From Hyphomicrobium_A sp963812795 (GTDB lineage Bacteria > Pseudomonadota > Alphaproteobacteria > Rhizobiales > Hyphomicrobiaceae), in assembly GCA_963812795.1 (NCBI GenBank), contig CAWEWG010000011.1, positions 1 to 64,000 of the forward strand: a stretch of 64,000 bases of DNA. Reading direction: 5' to 3'. Below the pieces are notes generated by a model. It ran no database searches, was not told the DNA's origin, and worked only from the letters and a program-made list of their open reading frames with translations. Both the position numbers and the translations under genes were made by a program. Position 1 is the first letter of the stretch, and every line of letters begins with the position of its first letter. Of the stretch, positions 51,608-61,995 are shown in pieces.

Positions 51608-51688
51608 CTGGTATTGCAGAAAGCATATGGCCCCGCAAGGCCGCCAACCCAACAGCTCAGCGCTAAGGCATTACGAAAGCTTCACTTT

Positions 51689-52822
51689 TTAGCTCTCGGC
51701 GGCGAACACGAGAACGCGTGCCGGATCGATGTGCGCCCGCACCTCCGCGCCGCGCGGCCATCCCGCGCTCTCGCGCACGCGAACTTTCAGCGGCTTGTCG
51801 AAGCCTTCGACACCGACCTCGAGGCGGGCGACGTCGCCGAGGAACTTGACGTCCAGGACGCGGGCGGCGAGCCCGTCACCATTGGTCGCGAGCCGGATGC
51901 CGCGCTCGCGGATACAGACGACGGCGCGGCTGCCGGGGGCGAGGCCGGGCGCGGGCAGCACGCCGATCGGCGTATCGATGCCGGACGCGCCGACGCGGTA
52001 GCCGATCTCGTTGATCTCGGAAAAGAGGCGGGCGACGAATAGGTCGGCCGGCCGGTGGTACAGCACCTCCGCGTCGCCGGCTTGCACGAGACGGCCGGCG
52101 CGCATCACGGCGATGCGATCGCCGATGCGCATCGCCTCCTCCGGATTGTGCGTGACGATGACCGACGTGGCGCGCGTCTCGCGCAGCAGCCCCAGCGTCT
52201 CCTCCTGCATCGCCTCGCGCAACTGCACGTCGAGGCCGGAGAACGGCTCGTCCATGAGCATCACCGCCGGACGCGGGACGATGGCGCGCGCCAGCGCCAC
52301 GCGCTGCTGCTGGCCACCGGAGAGGATGTGCGGATATTCGTCGGCGAGGTTGGCGAGCCCGACGCGCTTCAGGGCGGCGAGCGCCTCGCGCCGCGCCTCC
52401 GCCTTGGGCAGCCCCTTGAGACCAAACGCGACGTTGCCGAGAATGGTGAGATGCGGAAACAGCGCGAAGTCCTGGAACATCAGGCCGACGCCACGATCCT
52501 CCGGCGGCACGAAGCGCGACGGCCCCGCTACCTCGTGCCCGTTGATCAGCACGCGACCCGCGGTCGGCTTCTCGATGCCGGCGGCAACGCGCAAGAGCGT
52601 TGTCTTCCCGCAGCCCGACGGCCCCAGCAGGCAGACGACCTCCGCCGGCGCAATGTCGAGATCGACCCCGGCCAGCGCTTGCGTCTGGTCGTAGTCGCGG
52701 GTGACGTTCTCGAAGGTGAGCTGAGCCGCGAAGGTGGCGGCAGCGCGTCCCTTGGCGCTGCCATTAGTCGTGCCGTTGTCGGCAGGCGGCGAAGCGCGCG
52801 GGGTATCGGTGAGCGACGGCAA
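51689..52822 (-). CDS. ABC transporter ATP-binding protein (FbpC/PotA type)
   Basis: ATPase subunit of about 377 aa. TTG 52822 (LPSLTDTPRASPPADNGTTN) behind AAGGTG is taken; the open frame runs far upstream into scpB. Walker A LLGPSGCGKTTLLRVAAG, signature LSGGQQQRVALARAIV, Walker B VMLMDEPFSGLDVQLREAMQ, switch His TSVIVTHNPEEAMRIG. The C-terminal TOBE-type region follows (GSRAVVCIRERGIRLATNGD, LDVKFLGDVARLEVGVEG). Fits Fe(III), spermidine or thiosulfate-type importers, but no permease or binding protein is adjacent, and it sits between scpB and tatA. Confidence 0.9.
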   Translation of the reverse strand: MPSLTDTPRASPPADNGTTNGSAKGRAAATFAAQLTFENVTRDYDQTQALAGVDLDIAPAEVVCLLGPSGCGKTTLLRVAAGIEKPTAGRVLINGHEVAGPSRFVPPEDRGVGLMFQDFALFPHLTILGNVAFGLKGLPKAEARREALAALKRVGLANLADEYPHILSGGQQQRVALARAIVPRPAVMLMDEPFSGLDVQLREAMQEETLGLLRETRATSVIVTHNPEEAMRIGDRIAVMRAGRLVQAGDAEVLYHRPADLFVARLFSEINEIGYRVGASGIDTPIGVLPAPGLAPGSRAVVCIRERGIRLATNGDGLAARVLDVKFLGDVARLEVGVEGFDKPLKVRVRESAGWPRGAEVRAHIDPARVLVFAAES

Positions 52823-52863
52823 TGACGGGCACCTTGTTACGCGGCAACGTCCCGCGTCAGGAC

Positions 52864-53694
52864 TTATCGGGCTCCTCGCCATCGGGCAAGGCTTCCGCGA
52901 TCCTCGCCGTCCTCGCTGTCGTCCAGCTCCTCGTCTTCTTCGTCCTCGGCGGCCTCGAGCGGCAGCTCGTCCGGCATCAGGGCGGCGACGTCGGTCGGAT
53001 CGGGGACGGTAAAGTCCGGCGGCAGATTGCCGTCGAGAAGCCCCGAGGCGCGCAGCTCGGCGAGACCAGGCAGATCCTTGATCCCCTCGAGGCCGAAGTG
53101 GCTGAGGAACGCGTCCGTGGTGCCGTAGGTGACGGGACGTCCAGGCGCCCGGCGGCGGCCGCGCAGGCGCACCCAGCCGGTCTCGAGCAGAATATCGAGC
53201 GTGCCGGCCGAGGTCGTCACGCCGCGGATTTCCTCGATCTCGGCGCGCGTCACGGGCTGGTGATAGGCGATGATGGACAGCGTTTCGAGGGCTGCCTTCG
53301 ACAGGCGGCGCTCCTGCGTCGCATAGCGCTCGAGCAGGTAGGAGAGGTCGTCCGCGGTGCGGAAAGCCCACTTGCCGGCGACCTTGACGAGATTGACGCC
53401 GCGTCCCGCGTAGAACGCGCGCAGTTCCTCGATGAGGGTGCCGATGTCCTCGCCCTGTGTCAGGTGGCCGGCGAGCTTCGCCTCATCGAGCGGCTCGGAC
53501 GCGGCAAACAGCAACGCTTCCAAAATGCGCAGCTTCTCGCGATGGTCGGCGAAGGGGAGCGCGGCAACATTGCGCGGTAACGCAGCGGCGCGGACTGGCT
53601 CGTCGCCGGCATCCTCGCGGCCGTTGTCATTGCTCTCCTGGCTCGACGGGACCAGGCTCAGACGGGGCGGCTCCATGCGCTTTTCTTTCGTCAT
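52864..53694 (-). CDS. scpB: segregation and condensation protein ScpB
   Basis: Winged-helix protein of 276 aa that binds ScpA and SMC. Start ATG 53694 (MTKEKRMEPPRLSLVPSSQE). Core: EKLRILEALLFAASEPLDEA, ETLSIIAYHQPVTRAEIEEI, RGVTTSAGTLDILLETGWVR, PVTYGTTDAFLSHFGLEGIK. The acidic tail (EDEEDEELDDSEDGED) is typical of the group; its last residues read better in another frame (EALPDGEEPDKS), so one base is probably missing near 52890. Confidence 0.94.
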   Translation of the reverse strand: MTKEKRMEPPRLSLVPSSQESNDNGREDAGDEPVRAAALPRNVAALPFADHREKLRILEALLFAASEPLDEAKLAGHLTQGEDIGTLIEELRAFYAGRGVNLVKVAGKWAFRTADDLSYLLERYATQERRLSKAALETLSIIAYHQPVTRAEIEEIRGVTTSAGTLDILLETGWVRLRGRRRAPGRPVTYGTTDAFLSHFGLEGIKDLPGLAELRASGLLDGNLPPDFTVPDPTDVAALMPDELPLEAAEDEEDEELDDSEDGEDRGSLARWRGAR

Positions 53695-53726
53695 TGGCTG
53701 TCCGGGACGCACACGGGTTTCACCAA

Positions 53727-54584
53727 CTAGACGACTCTCTGCCAGTCCGCATCGGGTTGGCCCGACTCGGACTTGCGCGGACGCATGTAAATGGGTTCGA
53801 ACGCGCCTTCCTGGCGCAGCTCGATCGTACCTTCGCGCGCCATCTCCAGCGTGGCGCCGAACGAGCTTGCCAGCACGGTGCGGCCATTCTCGTGCGCGCC
53901 CGACAACTCCTGCAGGCAATGCTCGAAGGCCATCCATTCGCTCGCCGATGGGGTCTCGCCGAGCAGGCGTTCCAGGCGCAGGCGCGCATCCTTGATCGAC
54001 CAGACAGGACGCACCTTGACGACGTGCCCTACCTTGATGGTGCGGCGGCGCTGATCGGCGTAGGCATGCAAGAGGTCGTAAATCTTCGCCGTGAACTCGG
54101 TCTCGCGAATGGTCTTGGTGCCTTCCGGCATGCCGCGTGCGAACACGTCGCGACCAAGACGCATGCGCGTCATCAACTGAGCTGCAGCTTCGCGCATGGC
54201 TTCCAGACGCATGAGGCGGAACGACAGACGGCGCGCCAGCTCCTCGGCCGTCGCCTCCTCGCCTTTGACGGCCTCGCGCGGCAGCAGCAGGCGCGACTTG
54301 AGGTATGTCAGCCAGGCCGCCATGACGAGATAGTCGGCAGCGAGCTCAAGGCGCAGCTTCTGCACCTCGCCGATGAAGCCGAGATATTGGTCGGCGAGCG
54401 CCAGTACGGAGATCTTGGAAATGTCGACTTTCTGCGTGCGCGCCAGAGCCAGCAGCAGATCGAGCGGCCCCTCATAGCCGGCCACGTCGACGATGAGCGC
54501 GTCCTCGTCGTCGACGTGAACGTCGACGACGGGCTCCTCCCACGCCGATACGGCCTCGTTCGCTGGTTGCGGCTCGCTGGTCAT
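53727..54584 (-). CDS. scpA: segregation and condensation protein ScpA
   Basis: Kleisin of about 285 aa linking SMC heads. ATG 54584 (MTSEPQPANEAVSAWEEPVV) behind AAGGT; a TTG at 54644 is the alternative. N-terminal kleisin part: VAGYEGPLDLLLALARTQKV, DISKISVLALADQYLGFIGE; C-terminal winged helix AFEHCLQELSGAHENGRTVL, FGATLEMAREGTIELRQEGA. 16 to 76 bases after nagZ, 32 before scpB. Confidence 0.94.
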   Translation of the reverse strand: MTSEPQPANEAVSAWEEPVVDVHVDDEDALIVDVAGYEGPLDLLLALARTQKVDISKISVLALADQYLGFIGEVQKLRLELAADYLVMAAWLTYLKSRLLLPREAVKGEEATAEELARRLSFRLMRLEAMREAAAQLMTRMRLGRDVFARGMPEGTKTIRETEFTAKIYDLLHAYADQRRRTIKVGHVVKVRPVWSIKDARLRLERLLGETPSASEWMAFEHCLQELSGAHENGRTVLASSFGATLEMAREGTIELRQEGAFEPIYMRPRKSESGQPDADWQRVV

Positions 54585-54660
54585 CGACCTTGACGGCTCA
54601 TCCGATTGGTTGTCCGAAACGCAGACACGCGTTTGATTCTGCAATCATATAGTGTTGAGT

Positions 54661-55693
54661 TTACACTGATTCAGCACCGCCGGCTGCAATGGCAAGGACC
54701 TTGGCGAGTTGCGCTTCTGCCGCAGCGGAATCAAACGGCTGCGTGGCTTTCGTTATATTAACGGCCGTTTCAAAGCGCTGCTGAGCCCGGCCTTGCAGCG
54801 GCCCGGCACCGGCAGCCGCCTGCGCCATCTCGGGCAAATCGCCGCTGCAGTGGAGCGCCAGGTCTGAGCCGGCGGCGATCACCGCCTCGGCGCGCGCGCG
54901 CATGGGCCCCGACAGCGCCTTCATGGTGAGGTCGTCGCTCATCAACAGCCCATCGAAACCGATGTCGCCGCGGATGATCTCGCGCGTGACGATGGACGAG
55001 GTGCTGGCCGGCGCGGCGGCATCGATGTCGCGGAAGACGACATGCGCCGTCATCGCCGCGGGCAGGTGATTGAGCGCCTTGAAGGGCGCAAAGTCGCGTC
55101 GCCGTCAGCTCGGCCCGGCTCTCGGTGACGACGGGCAGCGCCAAATGGCTGTCGGCCGTCGCGCGTCCATGTCCGGGGATATGCTTGATCACGGGAACGA
55201 CGCCGCCGGCGATGAAGCCCTCGCCAACGGCCTTGGCCAGGTCGACCACCTGCTTGACGCTGCGCCCGTAGGCGCGGTCGCCGATGATGTCGTGGGCGCC
55301 TTCGACAGGCACATCGAGAACCGGTGCGCAGTCCGTATTGATGCCCAGCTCGGCGAGATCGGCGGCCAAGAGACGCGTTGCCTCGAACGCCGCCATCACC
55401 GCCGCCGCATGATCCCGCGTGTAGAGCGTGCCGTAGGCGGCGGCGGGCGGCAGCGCGCGGCCCAGCGGCGGCCGTAGCCGTTGCACGCGTCCGCCTTCCT
55501 GGTCGATCAGCACCAATAGATCGTCGGCGCCGACCGCGGCCCGCACATCGGCGATGAGCGCGCGGATCTGCGCGTGATCCCAGAGGTTGCGGGCGAAGAG
55601 AATGAAGCCCGCAGGCTGCGCGTCCTTGAGGAAAGCGGCTTCGTCGCGCGACAGCTGCGTGCCGGCGACACCGACGATGAGAGCGGTGCGCAT
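54661..55693 (-). CDS. nagZ: beta-N-acetylhexosaminidase NagZ, one-base slip near 55090
   Basis: Family 3 glycosidase that removes GlcNAc from muropeptides in peptidoglycan recycling. ATG 55693 (MRTALIVGVAGTQLSRDEAA). Catalytic-loop marker GVVPVIKHIPGHGRATADSH, substrate region LLVLIDQEGGRVQRLRPPLG, active Asp-His pair in GHGRATADSH. Beyond ELTAT the frame slips near 55090 and continues VVFRDIDAAAPASTSSIVTR, GFDGLLMSDDLTMKALSGPM (nucleophile Asp in LMSDDL). Together about 343 aa, the usual length. Confidence 0.92.
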
Positions 55694-55772
55694 CACCTAT
55701 CCGATGCAAATTTCAGGTGGGGCCCGATAGCATCGCAGGGCGCGCGCGTCGAGCGCGCCCCGATCGGGCTGC

Positions 55773-57542
55773 TTAGTAAGCGGTGACCCAGCAGTCCTTG
55801 TAGCCGGAAGCCTTGAGCTGCGTGCACAGCTCGCTCGCCTGCGAGCGCGACCCTGGTGGGCCGACCAGCAAGCGGTGGTAGGCACCCTTGCCCGCCAGCG
55901 TCGTCTCACGCACGTCCGGCGTCTTGTTGGCCAGCACCGGGCCGTACTGCTGCTGCATGTCGGCGAACTTGCGCAGGGCGTCGAGGCGGCTGCTGCCCGA
56001 GGCCGGTACCGAAGCCAGCACCACCACGTATCCATTGGCGCCGGTCGCGATGCTGGCGCCGTCGTTGGTCGTCGTCGGAGCGGCAGCGGCGACGCGCTGC
56101 TTCTTCGGCGCCGGCGCGGCGACCGCTGCAGGCTCTTCTTCCGGCACGCTGGCGGTCGTCGCCGGGATCACCTTGGTCGACTTGACGTTGACGCGAGCCT
56201 TCGGCGGCGGGTTGGTTACGACCACCGGCTCCGCCTCAGCCTGCTTTGGCGGCGACTCGGCCGGGGCCGAGCGCTGCGGCGGGGCCTGGGCGGCACTGCC
56301 GAAGGCATCGACGACGGTAAGGCCGGGAACCGAAACGGCATCCTGCGCCGGCGGGGACGGTTCGGCAGAGGCTGCCGGAGGAGCGATCTGGCCGTCGCGG
56401 CCGACGACCAGCGTCGACACCTTGCGCGAGCCATTGCTGGCGTCCGTCTCAGAAAGGCCACCCGCGCCTTCCTCCGGCGAAGCACCCGCTTCGCCGAGGC
56501 GGCCGAGAACCTTGCTGTCGGTATGCGAGAACTGTTTGCCGCCCGGATCGAGCGGCTTTTCCTTGGCCGGAGTGACATCGCTGGCAACGACGGGCATGGC
56601 GCCGTCGGGCGCCGGTCCACCGAGCACGGCCTTGTACGCCTGCGCCAGGCCATAGCCGAGGCCAATGGCTACGACGACTGCACCGGCGATGCGCATCGCC
56701 CAGCTGCGCCGGCGCGGCTCCTCGACCTCGTATGCGCCGGCTTCGTCCTGGTTGTAGGTCGGCTCGAGCGCACCCGCATGCTGCTGGTCGTAGCCGCGAG
56801 CGTAATGCTGCTGCTCGAGCGCCGGATCGCCGTAGCCAGCCGCATTGATGGCCCAGTCGCCCTGCTGCAGCGGATCGACGTTCGGGTGGTTGCTGTTGGC
56901 CGGAAACGGTGCGTCACCCGGTAGGTAAGCGCCGAGGTCATGACCATAGGGGTCGTGCGACGGCTGCGCCGCTGCCGGCCATTGATCGTAGCTCGGGGCG
57001 GCCTGGGGCGGGCGCGGCGCGTACTGGGGCGCCGGCTGGCGGTAGCCGCCGGCAGCGCGGATGGGGTCCTGATCGGCGGGTGAGCCCTGCGGGCGCAACG
57101 GCGCTTGATGCGTCGGCTGCGGGCGCTGCTGTTGCGGCGGCGCCTGACGTGCCTGCTGCGCGTAAGCGGGGGGCTGGGTACGCGGGTAGTTGTCGAAATC
57201 GTGCGTCGGCGCGTTGCGCGCGCTGTCGAGGCTGCTCAGCCCCTGACGATTGATCGGCGGGGCAGCGGGAGCCTGGGGAGGCGCGTACTGGGGTGCTTGG
57301 CCTTGCTGCGGATAATGGTAGGCCTGCTGCGGGGCATTGTAGGTCGGAGCCTGCGCCTGCGGCTCACTGTAGCCCTGCGCGGGATAAGCCGGATTCTGCT
57401 GGGCGGGCGGGGCGTACTGCGGTGCCTGCTGGGGCGCTTGCGGGCGTTGCGCGGGACGTCCGCCGGTGCGGGGATCGGGCTCGCCCGCTGGAGGGCGCTG
57501 ACCCTGCCATCCGCCGTTCGCGGCACCTTGGGAGCGAGACAT
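55773..57542 (-). CDS. SPOR domain protein
   Basis: A 589-residue bitopic protein. Residues 1-270 are a Gln/Pro/Tyr-rich low-complexity cytoplasmic region with PQYAPP-like repeats, then one membrane helix near 280-300 (AGAVVVAIGLGYGLAQAYKA), a Pro/Ala/Lys linker, and a C-terminal SPOR domain (about 505-589: GANGYVVVLASVPASGSSRL, YGPVLANKTPDVRETTLAGK, HRLLVGPPGSRSQASELCTQ). SPOR binds denuded glycan strands at the septum. Position between argS and nagZ is conserved in the order. Confidence 0.93.
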   Translation of the reverse strand: MSRSQGAANGGWQGQRPPAGEPDPRTGGRPAQRPQAPQQAPQYAPPAQQNPAYPAQGYSEPQAQAPTYNAPQQAYHYPQQGQAPQYAPPQAPAAPPINRQGLSSLDSARNAPTHDFDNYPRTQPPAYAQQARQAPPQQQRPQPTHQAPLRPQGSPADQDPIRAAGGYRQPAPQYAPRPPQAAPSYDQWPAAAQPSHDPYGHDLGAYLPGDAPFPANSNHPNVDPLQQGDWAINAAGYGDPALEQQHYARGYDQQHAGALEPTYNQDEAGAYEVEEPRRRSWAMRIAGAVVVAIGLGYGLAQAYKAVLGGPAPDGAMPVVASDVTPAKEKPLDPGGKQFSHTDSKVLGRLGEAGASPEEGAGGLSETDASNGSRKVSTLVVGRDGQIAPPAASAEPSPPAQDAVSVPGLTVVDAFGSAAQAPPQRSAPAESPPKQAEAEPVVVTNPPPKARVNVKSTKVIPATTASVPEEEPAAVAAPAPKKQRVAAAAPTTTNDGASIATGANGYVVVLASVPASGSSRLDALRKFADMQQQYGPVLANKTPDVRETTLAGKGAYHRLLVGPPGSRSQASELCTQLKASGYKDCWVTAY

Positions 57543-57593
57543 CTTGAGAACCCCTCGAAGCGCTTATCCAGCCGTTGAGCGTCGAATCGGAGT

Positions 57594-59409
57594 TTAGCGC
57601 ATAGAATCCGGGGCCTCGACGCCGAGGACTGAAAGTCCGGAGGATATCACCTGCTGTACGGCAGCAATAAGAGCGAGACGCGCCGCGGTCATAACCCCGT
57701 CATCTGCCTGGATAAATCGCAATTGTGGCAAATCATTGCCTCGGCTCCACTGGCCATGCAAGGCCGAAGCGAGGTCATAAAGATAGAACGCCAGACGGTG
57801 CGGCTCCTCCGCCTGCGCCGCTCCGCGATTAAGCGCGGGAAATACGCCAGCTTCTTGATCAGCTCGATTTCCCCCGCATCCGTGAGCTTCGACAGGTCCG
57901 CGCTGCGCGACCTTTTCGCTGCCGGGCGCCAAGTCGGGGAATACCTCCTGCGCGTTGCGGAACACCGAGGCGGCGCGCGCGTGCGCGTACTGCACGTAGA
58001 AAACCGGGTTGTCCTTCGACTGCTCCGTCACCTTGGCGAAGTCGAAGTCGAGCGGCTCCAGCTCCTTGCGGTACAGCATCATGAAGCGCACGGGATCGCG
58101 TCCGACCTCGTCGACGACGTCACGCAGCGTCACGAACGTGCCGGCGCGCTTCGACATCTTGTAGGGCTCGCCGTTCTTGAACAGCTTGACGAGGTTGACG
58201 ACTTTGATGCCGAGGTCGGCCGTGCCTCCGGTGGTGTTCCAGCTCTTCAGCTTGCCCTTGGCATCGCGCTCTACCGTGCCGCCGGCGAACGCGGCGACGA
58301 CCGCCAACATGCGCGGGATGTAGCCGATGTGATCGGCGCCGAACACGTTGACGAGGTGCTGATAGCCGCGCTGCAGCTTGTCGTAGTGGTAGGCGACATC
58401 GCCGGCGAAATAGGTGTAGCTGCCGTCGGACTTCATGAGCGCGCGATCGGCCTCGTCGCCGAACTCGGTCGACTTGAACAGCGTCTGCTCGCGCTCCTCC
58501 CACTCCTCGTCCTCGTGCCCCTTGGGCTTCTCCAAGCGGCCCTCGTAGATGAGGCCCTTGGCGCGCAACGCATCGATCGCGGTCTTGATCTTGTCGGCGC
58601 CGCCTTTGGTCAGCGAGGCTTCCGAGAAGAACACGTCGTGCCGGATGTTGAGCGCCGCCAGGTCTTCCTTGATCACTGGCATCATCTGGTCGATCGCGAA
58701 CGCGCGAACGATCGGCAGCCACCGTTCCTCCGGCATGTTGAGGAGGGACTTGCCGTGCTCTTTCGCCAACGCCGCACCGACCGGCTTCAGGTAGTCGCCG
58801 GGGTAGAGGCCCTGCGGTATCTCGCCGATGTCCTCTCCCAGCGCCTCGCGGTAGCGCAGGAATACGGATTGGGCGAGCACGTCGACCTGGCCGCCCGCAT
58901 CGTTGACGTAATATTCGCGCGTGACGTCGTAGCCGGCGAAAGCGAGAAGGTTGGCGAGCACATCGCCGAACACGGCGCCACGGCAATGGCCGACGTGCAT
59001 CGGTCCCGTCGGGTTGGCGGAGACGTACTCGACGTTGACTGTCTTGCCGTTGCCCGACCGTCGCCCGCCCATACGCGGCGCCCTCGTCGAGGATGGCACG
59101 AACGAGCCCGTGCCAGACCTCGGGCTTCAGCGTCAGGTTGAGAAAGCCAGGACCGGCGACTGAAACGGCCTCGACGCCGTCAACGCCCGCCAGCTTTGCC
59201 TGCAGCTTATCGGCAATGTCGCGCGGCTTCATGCGCGCAGGCTTGGCCAATACCATGGCGGCGTTGGTCGCCAGATCGCCGTGCGTTGAATCGCGCGGCG
59301 TCTCCACCTCGATGCCGGAAGTCGGCACATCGGCCGGCAGCGCGCCTTCGGCCTTCAACGCCTCGAGCGCCGCCGCAACGCGATTTTCGATCTGTGCGAA
59401 CACATCCAC
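57594..59409 (-). CDS. argS: arginine-tRNA ligase, frameshifted
   Basis: Class I arginyl-tRNA synthetase. ATG 59409 (MDVFAQIENRVAAALEALKA) reads to about 59080, then the frame changes: NVEYVSANPTGPMHVGHCRG holds the HIGH-like HVGH, and GEPYKMSKRAGTFVTLRDVV the KMSKR. Another pair of slips lies near 57830-57920 (KVAQRGPVEAHGCGGNRADQ is out of frame). The end GLSVLGVEAPDSMR lies at 57594. Combined length about 600 aa, normal. Such an essential gene should be intact in the cell, so the breaks point to sequencing errors. Confidence 0.95.
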
Positions 59410-59456
59410 GGCAGCGTTCCCGGAGGCTGGAAATTGCAGGAAAAGTCGCGCCCCGG

Positions 59457-60690
59457 CTAACGCAAATCAGGGGTGGCGTCAAACAGCCGGCGGTGTTCGG
59501 CAATGGCGTAGCGATCCGTCATGCCGGCAACGAAGTCGCCGACGAGACGCGCGCGTCGGCGCTCATCCAGCTGTGCGAGAGGCGGCGTGCCAAGCCTCCG
59601 CCATGGTCTGCGGCTGCTGCATGTAGCGGCCGAAGAGGTCGACGACGACGCTCTCGGCGTCGCGCATCACCCGCATGACGCGATCGTGGCGGTAGACGCG
59701 CTCGAAGAGAAAGCCCTTCAGCAGCGCGATGTCGCTCGGCCATCGCCGGCGAAAACGCCACCGTCGCCTGCCCAGCGCGCGCGGATGTCGTCGGGACCGG
59801 CAGGGGCGCAGCGCGGCGAGACGCGGCGCGCGTTTCGCTGACGAGATCGGCGATCATCTGCGTGATGAGGCATGCGCGTCAGCTCGTAAACCGCGCGCGC
59901 TTCCTCGCGCGTGGCCCTGAGGGCGCGCTCGCGCCAAGGCGGGGCCGGCGAGCGGCTGGCCGTCCAGATCGGCCAGCACGATCAGATGCGCGCGCAGGCC
60001 GTCGTCGATGTCGTGCGCAACGTAGGCGATGTCGTCGGCGAGCGCGGCGACCTGCGCCTCGGCCGATGGCCAGGAGCCAAGGTCGAGGCTCTGCCAGCTC
60101 TCGATGCGGCGCGCGACCTTCGCGACGGGCTCGTCAGCCGCGCACCGGTCCGTTATGCTTGGCGAGCCCTTCCAGCGTCTCCCACGTCAGATTGAGGCCG
60201 TCGAACTGCGCGTACTTGCGCTCCAGGGCCGTGACGACGCGCAGGCTCTGCGCGTTGTGATCGAAGCCGCCGAAGGCGCGCATGGCGCGTGTCGAGCGCC
60301 CGCTCGCCCGCATGCCCGAACGGCGGGTGACCGAGATCGTGGGCAAGCGCGATGGCTTCGGCGAGATCCTCATCGAGGCGCAACTGGCGCGCCACGGTGC
60401 GTGCGATCTGCGCCACCTCGAGCGAGTGCGTCAGGCGCGTGCGGTAGTGGTCGCCCTCGTGGAAGACGAACACCTGCGTCTTGTGGGTGAGCCGCCGGAA
60501 GGCGGTCGAATGCAGGATGCGGTCGCGGTCGCGCTGGAAGGGGCTGCGCGTCGTGCACTCGGTCTCCGCGTCGAGGCGCCCGCGGCTCGGCACGGCGCCC
60601 GCCGCATAGGGCGCCGGGCGAGCGCTCGCCGGGGCGCGAGGCTGCGCGCCGATAGTCGGCGGCCGTCATTCTCGCTGGCTGCGGTTCCAT
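59457..60690 (-). CDS. dgt: deoxyguanosinetriphosphate triphosphohydrolase-like protein, several slips
   Basis: HD-domain dNTP triphosphohydrolase of about 400 aa, split over five or more frames. ATG 60690 (MEPQPARMTAADYRRAASRP) or 60669. Segments seen: RSPFQRDRDRILHSTAFRRL, THKTQVFVFHEGDHYRTRLT, HSLEVAQIARTVARQLRLDE, AHDLGHPPFGHAGE (HD pair), GFDHNAQSLRVVTALERKYA, FDGLNLTWETLEGLAKHNGP, then VVVDLFGRYMQQPQTMAEAW and, at the very end, GDFVAGMTDRYAIAEHRRLF. All belong to one Dgt protein. It hydrolyses dGTP to deoxyguanosine and triphosphate. Confidence 0.88.
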
Positions 60691-60819
60691 GGGCCGATTC
60701 CGGCTCCTGCCGCAGCTTGGCGGCCTTTGAATTCGGCGCCCTTCGCGCTTATCTTGCATAAGGATAGATTCCACTCGAACCGCAAGTACACCGCCCGGGC
60801 CCAAGCTTCGAGGCCATCG

Positions 60820-61151
60820 ATGAGCGAAGCCGTCACCGTTACCGAGCGCGCCGCCAAGCGGATCGCCGAGATCGTCGCCGGCGAGGCCGCAGCGCGGGCG
60901 CTGCGCGTCAGCGTCGAGGGCGGCGGCTGCTCGGGCTTTCAGTACAAGTTCGACCTGGTCCCGGCGGCCGCCGACGACGACATCGTGCTCGAGCGCGTCC
61001 GGCGCCAAGGTGGTCATCGACCAGGTCTCGCTCGGCTTTCTTGCCGGCTCGGAGATCGATTTCGTCGACGATCTGATCGGCGCGTCGTTCCGGGTGACCA
61101 ATCCCGAAGGCGACCGCCTCGTGCGGCTGCGGCACGAGCTTCTCGATCTGA
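60820..61151 (+). CDS. erpA: iron-sulfur cluster insertion protein ErpA, two slips
   Basis: A-type Fe-S carrier, about 110 aa. ATG 60820 (MSEAVTVTERAAKRIAEIVA) then VSVEGGGCSGFQYKFDLVPA with Cys1; near 60998 the frame slips to VVIDQVSLGFLAGSEIDFVD, DLIGASFRVTNP, and again near 61110 to KATASCGCGTSFSI ending TGA 61151, supplying the Cys-Gly-Cys pair. Three Cys ligands complete. Divergent from dgt and upstream of xthA. Confidence 0.9.
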
Positions 61152-61210
61152 GCCGCCTGATCGAGCCGCGCGCTGGCCAGACCTTCGATTCTCGACTACC
61201 CCTTCCGCGC

Positions 61211-61995
61211 ATGAAGGTCACCACCTGGAACATCAACGGCGTCAAGGCGCGGCTTGAAACGGCGGTCGCCTATCTGCGGCAGGCGTCGCCCGACGTCATC
61301 TGCCTGCAGGAGATCAAGAGCGTCGACCGAGGGCTTCCCGGCCCGGCCTTCGAGGATCTCGGCTACCACTGCGCCGTGCACGGCCAGAAGGGCTTCAACG
61401 GCGTCGCCATCCTGTCGAAGCTGCCGCTGGAGGAGATGCGCACCGGCCTGCCCGGCAACGACGCCGACGACCAGTCGCGCTTCATCGAGGCGGTGATCTC
61501 GGTGCCGTCGGGCATCGTCAAGGTCGCCTCGATCTACGCGCCCAACGGCAATCCGATCACGACGGAGAAATTTCCCTACAAGCTCGCCTGGCTGGGGCGA
61601 CTGCGCGAGCACTTCCGCCGGCTGCTCGCCGAGGAGATCCCGTTCGTCATGGCCGGCGACTACAACGTCATTCCCGAGCCGATCGACGCCAAGCGCCCCG
61701 ACGCTTGGACCAGCGACGCGCTCTACCAGCCGGAGACGCGCGCCGCCTACCGCTCGCATCCTCAGCGAGGGCTGACCGACGCGATCCGCCTGTGCCATCC
61801 GGGGCCCGGCGTCTACACGTTCTGGGACTACCAGGCCGGCGCCTTCCAGAAGGACGACGGCATCCGCATCGATCACCTGCTGCTGTCGCCGCAGGCCACC
61901 GATCGCCTCGTCGCCGCCGGCGTCGACCGCTTCACCCGCGCCTGGGAGAAAGCCATCGGATCACGTGCCGGTCATGGGTCGAGCTCGACGTCTAG
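61211..61995 (+). CDS. xthA: exodeoxyribonuclease III
   Basis: AP endonuclease/exonuclease of about 261 aa, base-excision repair. ATG 61211 (MKVTTWNINGVKARLETAVA) gives the NINGxRAR motif; LQEIKS carries the metal Glu; IYAPNGNPI; FVMAGDYNVIPEPIDA (GDxN); RIDHLLLSP. At the end the normal tail WEKPSDHVPVWVELDV is recovered only with two slips near 61960. Its TAG (61993-61995) overlaps the convergent stop of the TPR gene in TCTAGA. Confidence 0.93.

Noticed and set aside
53202..53371. Upstream extension of the ABC ATPase into scpB
   Set aside because: scpB domain sequence occupies this region; the TTG at 52822 with its AAGGTG is preferred.
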